Origin: Paraspadella gotoi
Lineage: Eukaryota; Chaetognatha
DNA: 64,000 nucleotides
Reading direction: 5' to 3'
Assembly (NCBI GenBank): GCA_051294375.1
Contig: CM119268.1
Location: 4,664,666 to 4,728,665 of the forward strand
The notes under the pieces were generated by a model, which saw only the letters and a list, made by a program, of their open reading frames with translations, was not told the DNA's origin and did no database searches. Made by a program: the position numbers and the translations under genes. The first letter of the stretch is position 1. Each line of letters begins with the position of its first letter. Below are positions 31,690 to 44,382 of the stretch, in pieces.

Positions 31690-32370
31690 AATGCTTCTCA
31701 ATCAAGCCGCTATACTTTTTATTGTTTCACAATTCTTCGTACTTAATTTCATTTTTACAATATCTGTATTTTGTCCGGCTTTCCTGATAATTAGTTTATA
31801 TTTTAGAACCGTTATCGCTTGAATAGTTTCTATACCTATATTAATTATTGAAACTTTGAGCACAGAAAAACAAACTAGTGCATCGACAGTAAACTTTATG
31901 TCGCGTAAAAGAACTAACGGCTTGTAGAAGACGAAAATAGTAAGTCGCCTCAGGCTTTTTGATTCTCAATTTCGTCGCAAAATACTTATAACTTTTGATT
32001 TTGTACGCATCCATTCTCCCAAAACTGCAATTTAAAATAATTTAAATATCTCTCCTGTCTTTCAGTTGGGATCACATTCCAAAAAAAAAGTTTGCCGTTG
32101 ACGATTATTATTATCAAATTAATAAAGTAGCAGCTGTTTTATTTAAAAACATGTCGAGAGATGTCGTTTCATACCGAAAAATTATGTCTTTTGTTTACAA
32201 GATGAAGATATTACGAAGTTTAGTTTAACTCTAAGCTAAAAGACATCAATATTATTTTATAAATAAAATCCCAGCACAAAAGGAAAGGGAGCATCAATTG
32301 TTATTCTACAAGTGCGTGTACATATAAAAATCGTTCACGGAAAAAAAATGTTGATTTTTTATTTATAGGG
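31690..32370. other. Spacer; no gene seen
   Basis: A/T-rich intergenic sequence between the Ly-6-like promoter and the end of the kringle gene, which lies on the same strand. It probably holds the kringle gene's 3' UTR. Confidence 0.4.
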
Positions 32371-32377
32371 AACATTC

Positions 32378-34709
32378 CTAAGATAAATCACTTTGTCCGT
32401 TTATCAAATCTTTGAGAATCCTTTCTTTTTCCTCCCTTTCCCCATCCTCCTCCTCCTCCTCCATCCTCTTCCTCCCGATCTCGTTCGACCAATCAGAATC
32501 ATCGACGATCGATCCGCCCTCGTTTTCGAACGAATCCAAGATGGCGTCGCTTTTGACGAAGAGATCGAAAGCGTTTCGGTCGCCGAGGAAAACGTCGTCC
32601 TCTCTTTCCTTTCTCTCTTCCTCCTTCCTCCCTTCTTCCTCGCTCCTCTTGATGATCTTGTCGATCCAATCGTGATCTCCAGGATCAGCGTCGTCGAAAT
32701 CGTGAAAAGATTCGTGAAATTCGTAATCGTGTTCGTCGTCCATGAAATCTCGATCTTCCTCAACCTCCTTTTCATCTTCTTTCCTTTCCTCCCTTTCTTC
32801 TTCAACCTCCAGTTCATCTTCTTTCCTTTCCTCCCTTTCCTCCTCAGCCTTCTCTTTCTTTACCTCCCTTTCTTCTTCAACCTCCTTTTCATCTTCTTTC
32901 CTTTCCTCCCTTTCCTCGTCAGCCTCCGTTTCATTTTCTTTCCTTTCCTCCTTCTTTTCCTCATTCCGAGCAGAAAATTCTCTGAAAGTTCTATCCGCCG
33001 CCCCTCCACACACTCTGGCCTTTCCATCCTTTGTGGCCGCTCTGGCCTCTACATCCACTTTGGCCTCTCCGGCCTCTTCATCCTCTTTGGCCTCTCCGGC
33101 CTCTTCATCCTCTTTGGCCTCCCCGTCCTCTCCAACGTCTCCGTCAGCAATTTGGTCCGATTGGTTTTCGTTGGCCTCTTCATCTACATCAGCTTTGTCC
33201 GTGGATTGGTCTCCTTTTCGGTCATTGCTCGTTCCTGTCTCCTTCCGACTCAGAATGCCTTTGCATCTGTCATGTTTAAAAGACAGGAAGGCATGTCAGT
33301 AAATGTATTATTTTCTGCTAATACAAAGACAAATTATTAAAATAGCTTTCCTATTACCATATATTTACCACTTCGAACATTAGTTTACTCCGCAACATCA
33401 CTTTTACCTTCGCCAGTAACGTTCCTACTCATTTTCCCAGCAATATAACTTCCCCTTATCCAGCACGTTCAGCTACCCCTTCCCCAGCAACAAGACTTTT
33501 CCCTTCCCCGAATTCCCCTTCTCCAGCAACCAGCATCCTGGGTTTCTCTTTCCCTTCTCCCTTTTCCTCTTTTCCCTTTCCCCATCACTTCTACTCCGCT
33601 TTCTTCGACCACATTAATTCCCCCTTCTCCCTCACTTTCGCCCCTATTTCCCCCAACTACACCATTCTCCTTTCCCCAGCAACATCATCTACCTGTCCTC
33701 GACGTTCTCGTGATCTTCGAACTGACAAATTCCGAGTTTAGAGACGACCGTGCCATCTGGACAAGGTCGTTCGATCGGAGCCGATCTCATTCCCATGCAC
33801 TGGAGGTACCTGTGACAAGACGCAATGTGTAGGAGGTAAAGGAGAGAGTTATTTTTAAGTCGGTATACAATTAATTTGCATTTTTTAGTCATTTTCTTGG
33901 TTCAAAATATATATAATATAATATATATAATTACTACGTTCTACTATTATGTATATTATGTATATACTCCCATCCCCATGTCCCCCCTCCCTTTCCCCGT
34001 TCCCCATTTCTTCACCTATCCCCAATATCTTCCCCTATCTCCAATCTCTTCCCCTATCCCCAATCTCTTCCCCTATCCCCAATCTCTTCCCCTATCCCCA
34101 AGCTCTTCTCCCCCCCTCTCACATGGAACAGTTCTCCGGATGAGCAAACGTCTCGTTTCCGCTGATGCAGATTTTGTTGAAGACGTGTTCGGTGCTTCCG
34201 TCGTGGACGCAGACCTTTTTGAACTGATCGAACCGGGTGTTGGGTGGACACTTCTTCGGCCTTTCATTTTTTGGGGTTTTTTGATGTTTTTTTTTAGTGA
34301 GAAAAGTAATTATGAATAATAAATTTGATTGATTATTGTTCACCCCAGTCACTCCAGCCACCATTTCCACCCCGCCTCTTCACTCACACGATCCTCTCGT
34401 GCACGGTTCCAGGCCAGAGACAAATGTAGTAGCGGGTTTTGTCAGTTATATCCGGGTGACGATAGACGCTTAAATCTTTGTGACAAAAAGTCCGAATGTA
34501 ATCGGGAATCTAAGGATGGATAGGATAAGAATTTCCTGTGCAATCAATACTTTAATCAATTATATTATCATTAACGTAATCGGTTTCATATTAAATTTTC
34601 AAAACCAAATGAATGAATAATAAATACTTTCAAACTAATCAATAATAAATAAATAAACAAATAAATAAATAAATTTATAAAAAATAAATAAATAAATGAA
34701 TGAATAAAA

Positions 34710-34800
<91 letters not shown>

Positions 34801-34877
34801 ATTAATTAATTAATTAATTAATTAATTAAAAATTAAAAAAATTAAAATTAAAAATAATAAATAAATTATAAAATTAA

Positions 34878-34964
<87 letters not shown>

Positions 34965-36450
34965 AAAAAACAAAAACAATCAATCAATCAAAACCGGAAA
35001 TGTCGTCTCCGTCGTCGTCGGCGTCGTCGTCGTCGTCCTCATCGTCGTCATCGGCGTCGCACAGAATGGAACTTCGCAGAAGTCGACGACACGAGAATCC
35101 GGACGAGCGCCTTCGACGAAGCACCAGGGGCCTGGAGGAGGAACGAGTTTAGAAGATCGGGGTGGTCGTCGTCGTTGTGGTCGCCATTTTGAAAGTCGTG
35201 GTCGTCGTAGTAGAGATGAGTTCGTCGTTGTGGTCGCCATTTTGAAAGTCTTGGTCTTCGTAGTAGAGATGAGTTCGTCGTAATTGTGGACGTCGTTGTT
35301 TAGGTCATTTTGGTCGATTTGGTCATTGTGGTGGTCAGTGCTGTGGTCGTCTTCCTCGTTGTGGTGGTCAGTGGTCATCGTTATCGTCTTCTTGGACATT
35401 TCCAACGGGCAACGGACATAGTCATTGATGATTCTACATTCTTTTTCTGTGTAAAGTTGTTAACGTTTGAAGGGGCAATTCGTCGAAGGCCATACAAAAG
35501 AGCGAACAGATTTACGGAAGTACGGACAAGCGGTTCATAGACGGAAGGACGTAAAAGCCACTCAGGAAAGGTTGGAGGTACGAAAGGACGGACGGAATAA
35601 CCGTCAGACGGTGGGATGTACGGACTGCCGAACGATGGACAAGAGAACAGACGGACTAAGAGACAGACGGCGTTTACCTTCCGCGTGTTCATCAGGATTT
35701 CGGCAGAAATTCTTCGGTGGAGTCTTTTTCCACTTGGGAACCTGACACAAAAATTGTGACAATGTATATTCATTCAAGTATAATGAAATATATAATAAAT
35801 AATAATATTAATAAATAACTAATAAAATGCCATAGCTCTATTAAATAACATATGTTTCTACTTTCTAGCATAGCTACCTTTATTATATGGGAGAGCAAAT
35901 AAAAATATGGCAAAGCCTTTGCCAGAAAGGTGATTTGAAATATCCTTTATGCTGCTAAATGCAAATTAGATTTTTAATATTTTTTTTTTCGGGTGTGTAT
36001 TTTCCTGAATCGAGCTGGATTCACGGGGTAACTTACCCAACCAGTGGCCGTTAGAATCGTCTGAGATTCTTCCCAGGCCAAACATCTTTGTCCCGTTCTC
36101 GTTTTGTCCAGAGTTCCCTCGTAATCGAGACCCTAAGAATGAATGATTGGACAAATGAAATGAAATAATGAATGACTAGATTATAAAATTTATTAATCGA
36201 TTAAATGGGTTATAAATAAAATAGGTTATGAAATATTAAATAAATAAATAAATAAATAAATATGAATGAATGAATGAATGAATGAATGAATGAATGAATG
36301 AATGAATGAATGAATGATAATTTCCCCAACCTGAACGTCGTCCCTGCATTCCTTGGTCAAAGGAGCAGCGAAAATGACGGAAATAATAAATGATAAAATT
36401 AGTATCATCATCTTGAGTCGTGATACATTTGAACAAGAAACCCGTAACAT
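32378..36450 (-). CDS. Secreted protein: signal peptide, kringle, Thr linker, two chitin-binding peritrophin-A-like domains, acidic tail
   Basis: Eight exons on the minus strand, all in phase (560 residues): 36450-36331, 36132-36037, 35741-35678, 35131-34995, 34509-34388, 34260-34123, 33809-33693, 33266-32378. The start may instead be the internal Met at 36411, closer to the signal peptide (MMILILSFIISVIFAAP). Residues 35-117 are a kringle with all six Cys: ECRDD, GLDYEGTLDKTR, RCLAW, NFCRNP, PWCFVEG, DFCEVPFC. A Thr-rich linker (TTTTPTTTETT) follows. Residues ~148-196 (YICLWPGT, CPPNTRFDQFKKVC) and ~210-254 (ICISGNETFAHPENC, YLQCMGM, PCPDGTVVSKLGIC) resemble CBM14 chitin-binding domains; the first seems to lack a Cys pair. 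The last 295 residues are Glu/Lys-rich with repeats such as EEREERKEDE. It is probably extracellular, in a chitinous matrix, cuticle or shell, but function is inferred. The exon 4 donor (GTTTTG) is weak. Confidence 0.85.
34625..34972 (+). repeat. (AAAT)n microsatellite, interrupted
   Basis: About 340 bases of AAAT with an AATT-rich centre, in the intron between the kringle exon and the first chitin-binding exon. Confidence 0.95.
35175..35285 (+). repeat. Tandem duplication, about 55-bp unit
   Basis: GTGGTCGCCATTTTGAAAGT and the following GTAGTAGAGATGAGTTCGTC occur twice in tandem, next to the acceptor of kringle exon 4. Further diverged TGGTCGT/TGGTCAT units follow to 35390. Confidence 0.85.
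36240..36318 (+). repeat. (AAAT)n and (GAAT)n microsatellite
   Basis: Short AAAT run followed by about 55 bases of GAAT, in intron 1 of the kringle gene. Confidence 0.95.
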
Positions 36451-36459
36451 TTTTTCCTA

Positions 36460-37613
36460 GTAACTGGTTTTTTTTTGTGCGTTTGGTAACCAGAAAATGC
36501 GTAGAATATATTATGATTTTATTTATAACGATAAAACAGTTTTTATTACAATAAAGTCTTTTCTGAACGTGCGGAGTTTGGTATACAGAAAGAACGGAAC
36601 AAAACGAAATTCTGAATCATTCATTTTATTGTAAATTTTTTCCTAGCTTTTTTGAATAAGATTCAAACTATTTAACGTAAATGCAAGATTTAATACAACT
36701 GCGTTAATATTGTTATCAATATTACGTATTAACTCTTAGCATATTAATTCAAATTTAAAAAATTTCACTCAACCGTATATGCGTCTCGAATTGTAATTTA
36801 AAATATTTTAATTTGTCTTATTTTACGATTCTAATTTTTTCTTGAAAATAAAAATTGTTAGAAAATAGTGAGACGGAGAAAGTAAGGATATTTGTGGTTC
36901 GAAAAGAAAAGATTTTAAAAGTTAAGTATATATATATATATATTTTATTGTTTTACGTAGGTTGACGGTAAAACAGAATAAGAACTTAACTCCGATTTAG
37001 TTTTGTTATTATTTGTTAAATGTTAAGCTATTTTTGGGTTTGTAAATAATCTGTGTCATAAAATTCTTATGACTAATGTAATTCAATACTTAGCAATTCT
37101 GTCTTCGTGATCTAATGATATTGCTTGATTATGTTTCGTTAGTAATTTAAATGATTTATATGTATTTCAAATTCGTTTCATTCTATCATCTGCTATCATA
37201 AAACTTAAAAGACCATATGATAATAGACATGTTTGCAGACAAATTCATTAACTTCCATAAAAGACTACAAATTTTCAAAGATGAAGTAAAAATGAACTAA
37301 AAATGAGTCAGTGACCCTCATTAGATTCCCTCCATTTGATCTTTTGTTTCTCCACCGACCGATCATCAATTATTTCGAAAAGGTGATTCTGCAAAGTCAC
37401 TCAATCACGATTTGAGGTCACGAGCTTCGAACGAGACTCTCACGTGAGTTCACTACGACCACTAAACATCACAACCACGGAGATCACAACGGTTGTGAAG
37501 AGGAGCATTGATTCGTTCCTGAACAATGAAGGCCACTACTGTTCTAAATTACGTATTGTTATAATAATTCAAAAAGGAAGTTCTAAGCTAATCAATTATA
37601 CTTTGTTTTCCGC

Positions 37614-37680
<67 letters not shown>

Positions 37681-38450
37681 AAGTCCCCACCTCCTTCTCC
37701 CATTTGGTCATTTTAATTCTCGTCCATAGATTTCGAATAAAACATTTTACAATTTCATTACTGCTTTTTAATATTTTTTTAGTATAAACAAAATTCGTAA
37801 TTATTACGGAGGACTTTTTAAACAAATTTAGACGTATTCTTAACAGATAAAGCGCGATTTTTGACCGCTCATTTTAGTTTAGTTGATTTAATTTCAAAGA
37901 ATGTTGTCTTTGTTTGTATATGTTTTTTTTTCTCTTGATAAAAAAAACCGGAAATCTGTGATCTACCTCAATCTTTTTAAAATAAAAAAAACCTTTTTGA
38001 ACAACTAAATTTTTAAATCTCTAAAACAAACAAAAAATGTTATCGTCCGGTTACGCCCACCGGAAAAGACTTCTTTTATTTATTTTGGAGATATTTCAAT
38101 TTCAATAAAGCGTTAATGGTTTTATTTAAGTAAAATAATGTAAAAAATGTAACCCGCAATTTCCGAATTACGTCGGAACTTTTTTTTTCGGTATTTTTGA
38201 TCTTTCGGCGCCGGGAGATCGAAATACGAGATCATTGATCGATCATCATCCAATTTTTTTTTCTCTTTTTTTCTGTTTTTAAAAGTCGCGTATTAGTTTT
38301 ATACAATTTTTATGATTCATATTCACCATTTAATCTTTGGACAAAAGAGAAGAGAAACGACCTGAGAAAATTGCATCATACGAAATCACGATGGGGATTC
38401 GAGCGAAAAGGTTTGAGGATTTGGAAAATATAAAGATTATCGACTTTGAA
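36460..38450. other. Upstream of the kringle gene; no other gene seen
   Basis: A/T-rich with a (CT)n tract at 37617-37676. It should contain the kringle promoter on the minus strand, but no convincing TATA box or motif cluster was found. The frame at 37444-37716 is mostly the CT tract. Confidence 0.4.

Positions 38451-38454
<4 letters not shown>

Positions 38455-38492
<38 letters not shown>
38455..38492 (+). repeat. (GA)n microsatellite
   Basis: About 38 bases of GA. Confidence 0.9.
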
Positions 38493-38496
<4 letters not shown>

Positions 38497-38706
38497 CTGC
38501 CACTAATTAGTACATTCCGGATTTCTTAAAATTAATTTTAGCGATTAGGAACCGAAATGTGGCGCTTTAAGAAAATATAGCCGTATTCTACTGACGCTAG
38601 TTATAACTTATATTTTCCGAACTTGTTTTAAAGAATTATGCACCCATTGAAAAATTAATCAGCATTGTACTTGGAGTTTCGAAAATATTTTAAAATCTAC
38701 ATGGTG

Positions 38707-39638
38707 ACAATTTTACAAGCGCCGGTAGAAATACGCTGTCATTTGCAAACCAGTGGTTATTTCAGTGATTTTAAAATTTAGTTGAGTAGAAAATACTAAA
38801 AATATTTATGTGTTCAAATTTTATATTGATCAGTTAAGATATGCCTTGACAATGAGTGGGGAAAGTTGGCTTGTAAAATCGGGTTTCATTTTCCAACTCC
38901 CTTTTTTTAGATTCAATTTTTTTCTCTTACTTTCAATAAGTTTTCTGAAAAAATTTGAAATAAAATAATATTAATTTTATTATCTTCTGAAAGCCCTTTC
39001 AAATCTAAAAATAATGACGTACTTACAAATACTGTAGTATAAAATTTAACTGGCCCAGCTTTAATTTAATTAAGATACTCAAAAATGAGACATCTTTTTA
39101 AAAATCAATAGCTGGAGAGTAAATTTATGATATTTATCAAATTATGATTGGCTATCTTAAATCCTTTTTTCTCAGGCTCTTTCATGATACTTATATAAAT
39201 AATAATATTTTATTTTATAATAATTTAAACAGGTCATATATTTTGAAAAAAAGATTTAAAATTTTAAATAATTCACTTTTGAACCAAGGCTGGGCAGCTC
39301 ACTTTTTATGTTAGAGCTTTTGTAAGTATATCATTCTCTTCATACTTTTAAGGGCTTTCTGAGGATATTAATATTGTTAATATTTTAATAAATACTTTGT
39401 TTAAAAAAATGTTAAAAGTTAAAAAAAAATTGAATTTAAAACAGTGAGTTGGAAAATGAAACCCGATTTGACAAGCCAAATTTCTCCACTCATTGTCAAG
39501 GCATTTCTTAACTGATCAATATAAAATTTTAACACATAAATAGTTTTAGTATTTTCTACTCAACTAATTTTTAAAATCAATGAAATAACCACTGGTTTGC
39601 AAATGACAGCGTATTTCTACCGGCGCTTGTAAAATTGT
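38707..39638. mobile_element. Fold-back element, about 930 bp with ~220-bp inverted arms
   Basis: The left arm starts ACAATTTTACAAGCGCCGG and reaches to about 38930. The right arm (about 39430-39638) is its reverse complement at roughly 85-90%, both including GACAGCGTATTTCTACCGGC on one strand or the other. The centre is A/T-rich, with secondary mirrored pieces and no reading frame. No target duplication is clear. Consistent with a MITE or hairpin element. Confidence 0.8.
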
Positions 39639-39728
39639 AAAATATTAAAATATTAAACATTGATAATGACCGGATTTCATAAAAAGTTCGACAAAAAAAA
39701 GAGAAAAAGGGACGATTGCATCACTATT

Positions 39729-39729
<1 letters not shown>

Positions 39730-39782
<53 letters not shown>
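39730..39782 (+). repeat. (CT)n microsatellite
   Basis: About 50 bases of CT. Confidence 0.95.
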
Positions 39783-39784
<2 letters not shown>

Positions 39785-40731
39785 ATCACATGTCTTTCTC
39801 TGTCTCATTCAATTTTCGTCAGGGCGAATCGCGTCCAAACGTCTAGACATTATGAGGGTTAAACCTTCGCACTCAGGGTTAAAAACTCGTCTGGTTTACA
39901 ATCAAAAGTTGAAACCGGTTGAAAACGAGGTTAGACAAAAGACACTTTAGAATTCTTTGCTCATCTTCAGTTTCTTGGAAAAATAATACTAAATGAGGCA
40001 ACATTGCCAAAATTGTTTTTTTTTAAAAGATTATTTTGGGACGAATTACGTTTTTGAAATTAAATCGTTTGAAATAAACTCGATGGAGATATCCGTCAAA
40101 AAATGAGACTAAATTTATTTACATGAACTATTATCAAATCATTAGTCACAGCGATGCTAAGATAAAAGACATATAGTGATATTAAACAACAATAATTGAC
40201 TTCGAACGACACAGCGACTAATCAAATAACGCCAAATGACTCATAATATGACATAAAGATACTCGTCTTGTAGAAAATGTCTCCTATTAATTAAATAATT
40301 AAATAAATTAATTATCAAATTAATTAATAAATATCCCTAAATCAATCAATCAATCAATCAATAAATGAAAACAATAAAGTAAATTAGAATATTAATAATA
40401 TCAATAATATTTCTAAAGAAAAATCAAAGACGTGAGAGAGATAAAAAAGAAGAGTTAAATTTTAGAAATGCACTCGATCCTCGTTCTTGGTGCAATAACA
40501 TGGAAGGAAGAAGAGGAAAATGAGGAAGAGGAGGAGGAGGAGGAGGAGGAAGAGAAGGGAGGAGCAGAATGAAGAAGGGAAAGAAGAGGAGGAGAGAGAG
40601 AATGGGGGAAAGGAGAAAGAGGGGGGAGCTTAAATCGAAGGAACAAAGAAAAGAAAAAAAGAAAAAGATTGTTGACCAAAAACGAAAGGGTCGTCAAAAT
40701 TTGGGGCGCCATATAAAATCTCTCTCGTCTC

Positions 40732-41142
40732 TGTATGAGAAGTTTCCGTCTCTCTACGCCGCTCCAATATATCAGTTTGTCCAGGAAAGGCTCGGCTAAA
40801 TACCGCAACCGACAAGGCATCCACTGACTCTATATCATGAGTAGTATATCTTCGAAGACAATGTATGAGAAATCATTAGAGTAAATCGAAGTATAATTCT
40901 AAAGAAATGCATCAATAATCCGACATATAATCCAGTAATATTCGTTAAAGCCAGTGTAAAATGCCGTAGGAAAATGGTTAAAATACCGAGGGAAAATCGT
41001 CCAAGCGAGCGGAATCTATCAAACTGAATTCGTGATCCAAAGTCTGACTGAGGTTGACCGGGGGAGAAGAGGAGAGAGCTTGAGAGAGATATCTCAGTCT
41101 CTCTCGGTCCACAAAACTATCTGTGGCCACTGGTTTCTCTTT
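40732..41142 (-). mobile_element. Candidate LTR, downstream copy
   Basis: About 410 bases that match 44944-45355 in the same orientation, 4.2 kb apart. On the + strand both begin TGTA near AAGTTTC, so the element would end in ACA on the minus strand, as LTRs do. The shared core includes GACAAGGCATCCACTGA. The copies differ mainly by single-base insertions and deletions. Confidence 0.5.
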
Positions 41143-41149
41143 CCACCCC

Positions 41150-43400
41150 CACCCACTTTTTCAAGTGACCACAAAGGCCACACAGGACAGTGGTCAATCA
41201 AACGGGTCTCATCAATCAATGTTTCCCTCGGTAATGGCTACAAGATTCAAAATCTAATGACTAGAATAAAGGTTTGACCAAAAAACTAAAAAACACCATG
41301 ATCTGGTGAAAAACTAAAAAAGGGCCATTTTCCCGTTTCAGTTTGACGCTATGATTCACATTTCCGGCTTCCATTCGTGGGCGCTCCTTTTGTTCAGTTT
41401 CTGAAGTTCCATCCAGAGGGCCCCGGCGATGTTGCTGTTTCTTGAATCCGCATCATGCACCGGCTGCTGTCGCGTTTCTTCGCGTCGCGTCATAGTTCAG
41501 ATTTGTTTCTTTAAAAGAAAGGTTAATGGGAAACAAAGAGCAGTCTGTTTTCTAAAAATGTTTTGTTTCAATCATTCAAATCAATTCATTTCAAATCATC
41601 TTGTGTCATTCAAACAATTAAATTAACCAATATTTCATTCTAAACCAACATCACACTCCCCGTTAATTCTTTTCCGACGTCGCGCCTGACGTCGGCCGCG
41701 TTGTCTGCGTGTTCTTTTGTTCAATTTTGCTCGTTCCAGCTCGTGATCATAGGGAGTCATACATAGAACGATCTGATAAACTCAAAAGACAGTGAGGGGA
41801 AAGAAAGATGTAAAATTAATAAAGATTTAGCAATATCTTTTCATACATGTAAACTATGTAATGTTTATATTCGTTCAAAAATTTATTCTAAATTCCCCTT
41901 TTTATGAGAGTTATCTCGTTCTAAAAAATGAAACATTCATTTATGGCCTAAATACGTCTCACCTCTGTGTTTGAAGTCAATATGGAAATTTCGATCCTTT
42001 CAGTCACAAAATATCGGACAATGCTTAGGTGGCAGCTCATACTTTTTCATTAGGATGATAACCCAGTCTGTGTCAAAGGTCAGTAATTCATTCAAGGATA
42101 CAATCATGATGATGATTTCCAATCAGGGATAATTTGATAATCCAATCAAAATCAAAAGGTTCTTCAATTCTTGAGGTTCCAGATTCGTAGTTTCATAATT
42201 CATAAGAACCATCAAAATGTTTTCATCACAGAAGGGTATCAAATAACTTCCCCACGCCATGTGCATTGAAAGATTAAATGTCGTAAACATGTAAATTTCA
42301 ACATCCATGAAGCGGTAAACAGCCACCAAAAGTATTTTTTTTAAATAAAATTATTCTATTTTACTTGTTTATATTTAATGATACTAATGAATTCTTAGAA
42401 GACACCATCTACCGGCCGAATAGATAAGCATTTCATAAATAAAATAGATATTTAATGAAATAGCAAATTACAACTAAATATATAATTAATCATTCATTAA
42501 TTAATCATCACATTCATTAATCATCACATTTTAGCGGGCCATGTCAAAATTGAACCTCTCATTCATACGGCTGCAACCAAAAATTGATTGCATCGCCGTA
42601 GCAAAGGTTCCCATTGCTGGCTGCTAAAGCATTCATTTGACAACGGTCGCCTGCAGAATTCGGCTGCGTTGCCGCGCGTGGTCGCCTCCTGAAATAGGCT
42701 GCGGTGCCGGGCGGTCGCCTCTGAATTTTCCTGCGTCGCCGTAGTTGGAATTTTTGGCTGCGTTGGCGTCGATTCCATGCCTCCTCTAAAGAGATTGCAT
42801 AAAGAATCAACGCTCGCCTCCTGCTCTTAAACGAGTGATGAAGCAATTTTGAGTCTTCTTAAAATAAATTCTTTTGGTTTCAATAGTACTGTTTTTTCCT
42901 TTAACTTTTATGAAATCTTAATGAACGATTATTTGCGAAAATCGGCTGGTTGCCGCTCGGCCGCCTCCAAAGAATGGCTGCGTTACCGGGCGGTCCGCCT
43001 CCTGAGCTCGCCTGATCATAGTCGTCTGTTGAATAAGGCTTAATGGTATGGTTCTAGTTCCTAGTTGACAATGCATTCCCTAGTATGGATGGCAATGTCC
43101 AACGAATTTTCTCTTGCTTAGTGGAATTGACTTGACATGTGAAGCCTCTCCATCAAAATTCTTATTCTTTCTAATTCGTGTTTTTGTGCTTAATTGGACA
43201 TCACCAATTAGAAAGCTCATCAAAGGTTCAAACACACATCACATAAAACTATGATCTCGTCCTATTCGGAACTCGTATCATAGTACTATTTCCTCTATCC
43301 TCCTTCCTATCACACTCCATAGCCCCCAACTTGATTGGCAGTTTCTTCTGTTTTCTTGTTCTTTTGTTTGTTCTTAAATACATCATGAAGAATGGTATGA
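41150..43400. mobile_element. Interior of the retroelement, highly degraded, with GC-rich repeat units
   Basis: No intact reading frame. Imperfect units around GGCTGCGTTGCCG and GGTCGCCTCCTGAA recur at 42660-42780 and 42940-43010, and a related piece lies at 41405-41500. The minus-strand frame 42123-42329 (VYRFMDVEIYMFTTFNLSMH) is not recognised. No polymerase or integrase motif was found. Confidence 0.35.
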
Positions 43401-44382
43401 TTGTTCTTGTCCGCTATGCTTTGCATATTTCTTGTGAATGACAATCTTTTGCAAGATGCCCTTTTCTGACACATTTAAAACACAATCCTTCCTTGTATGC
43501 AACATTTGCTCTTGATTTGGAATCAATTTTCTTGAAAGCTATGCAACTCTCTATATAATGTTTTCTTTGCAATGATAGCAACAATGCTTTTTCTTACCCA
43601 TACCTGTTTTTTCAGTTTCAATTTGATTGTTCTTTTTCTTTTTCGGTGGAGACGAAGTGCCAATGAAATTCGGGGTTTCAACATTCACAACTGTACCCCC
43701 ACCACTTGAGGGTTTCTTGGGCGAAGAAATAGCAATAGGTTATTGGTGGTTCAGATGTTATTCGTCGCCCCCACCACTTAAGAATGGTGCAGAGAAGAGT
43801 CGAATTTTTCTTTCTTTCATTTTGCGAGTTCTTCTTTTGTAGATCGAGTTCTTCTCTGAGTTGCTTTAATTTCAGTTTCATAATTTTCTTTTATTCAATT
43901 AAGCGTCAGAGGACAGCTCTTTTGATCACTACATCATTTATCCTGGTTTCCTTCAATTGGCAAACTTCAGTCTTCAGTTCATCAAAACTATATTTCCAAG
44001 CATCATTCATCTGCTCTAAATTCTTTCAAAAGATAGAGCTGACTGAATAGTCACAGAGGAGTTTGGACTAGAAGGAAATAGAAGCAAATTCATTTTTTCA
44101 TTCTTTCCTAACACACTTTTCCCGTTCTTCTTTTCTTCTGGAGCTTGGTCCCTCCAGAATAGACTGGGCCTCACCAATGGTCTCTTGCAGAAGAATGGTG
44201 TCATCTGGGAAGAGAGTTTGCGCCATTTTGCAATCTTCTTGCTTTGCACGAAGGTCGTTGAAAAGTTTCTGAAGCAAGGTTGGTTTTCTTTGAGGCCAGT
44301 TCACGGTATGATCTGCGAAATCAACTTTCCAATGTCTTGCACCGCCTTTCGTAATCCGTAGGCGTGCAATCCTTTGTGTCAA
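43380..44382 (-). pseudogene. Gag-like fragment of an LTR retrotransposon with CCHC zinc knuckle (BEL/Pao-like)
   Basis: On the minus strand, frames from 44382 (RIARLRITKGGARHWKVDF, Lys/Glu-rich) run toward a knuckle region near 43580-43440. There KKHCCYHCKEN and YKEGLCFKCVRKGHLAKDC appear; the second matches C-x2-C-x4-H-x4-C. The pair, a first Cys cluster followed by GLCFKCLRKGH-type, is characteristic of BEL/Pao gag. The frame breaks between the two clusters and in several other places. It lies 0.6 kb inside the upstream candidate LTR, the expected place for gag. Not functional as read. Confidence 0.6.

Noticed and set aside
32393-33340. 315-residue + strand frame
   Set aside because: Antisense of the acidic kringle-gene exon, whose minus-strand frame joins in phase with seven upstream exons and is far better supported.
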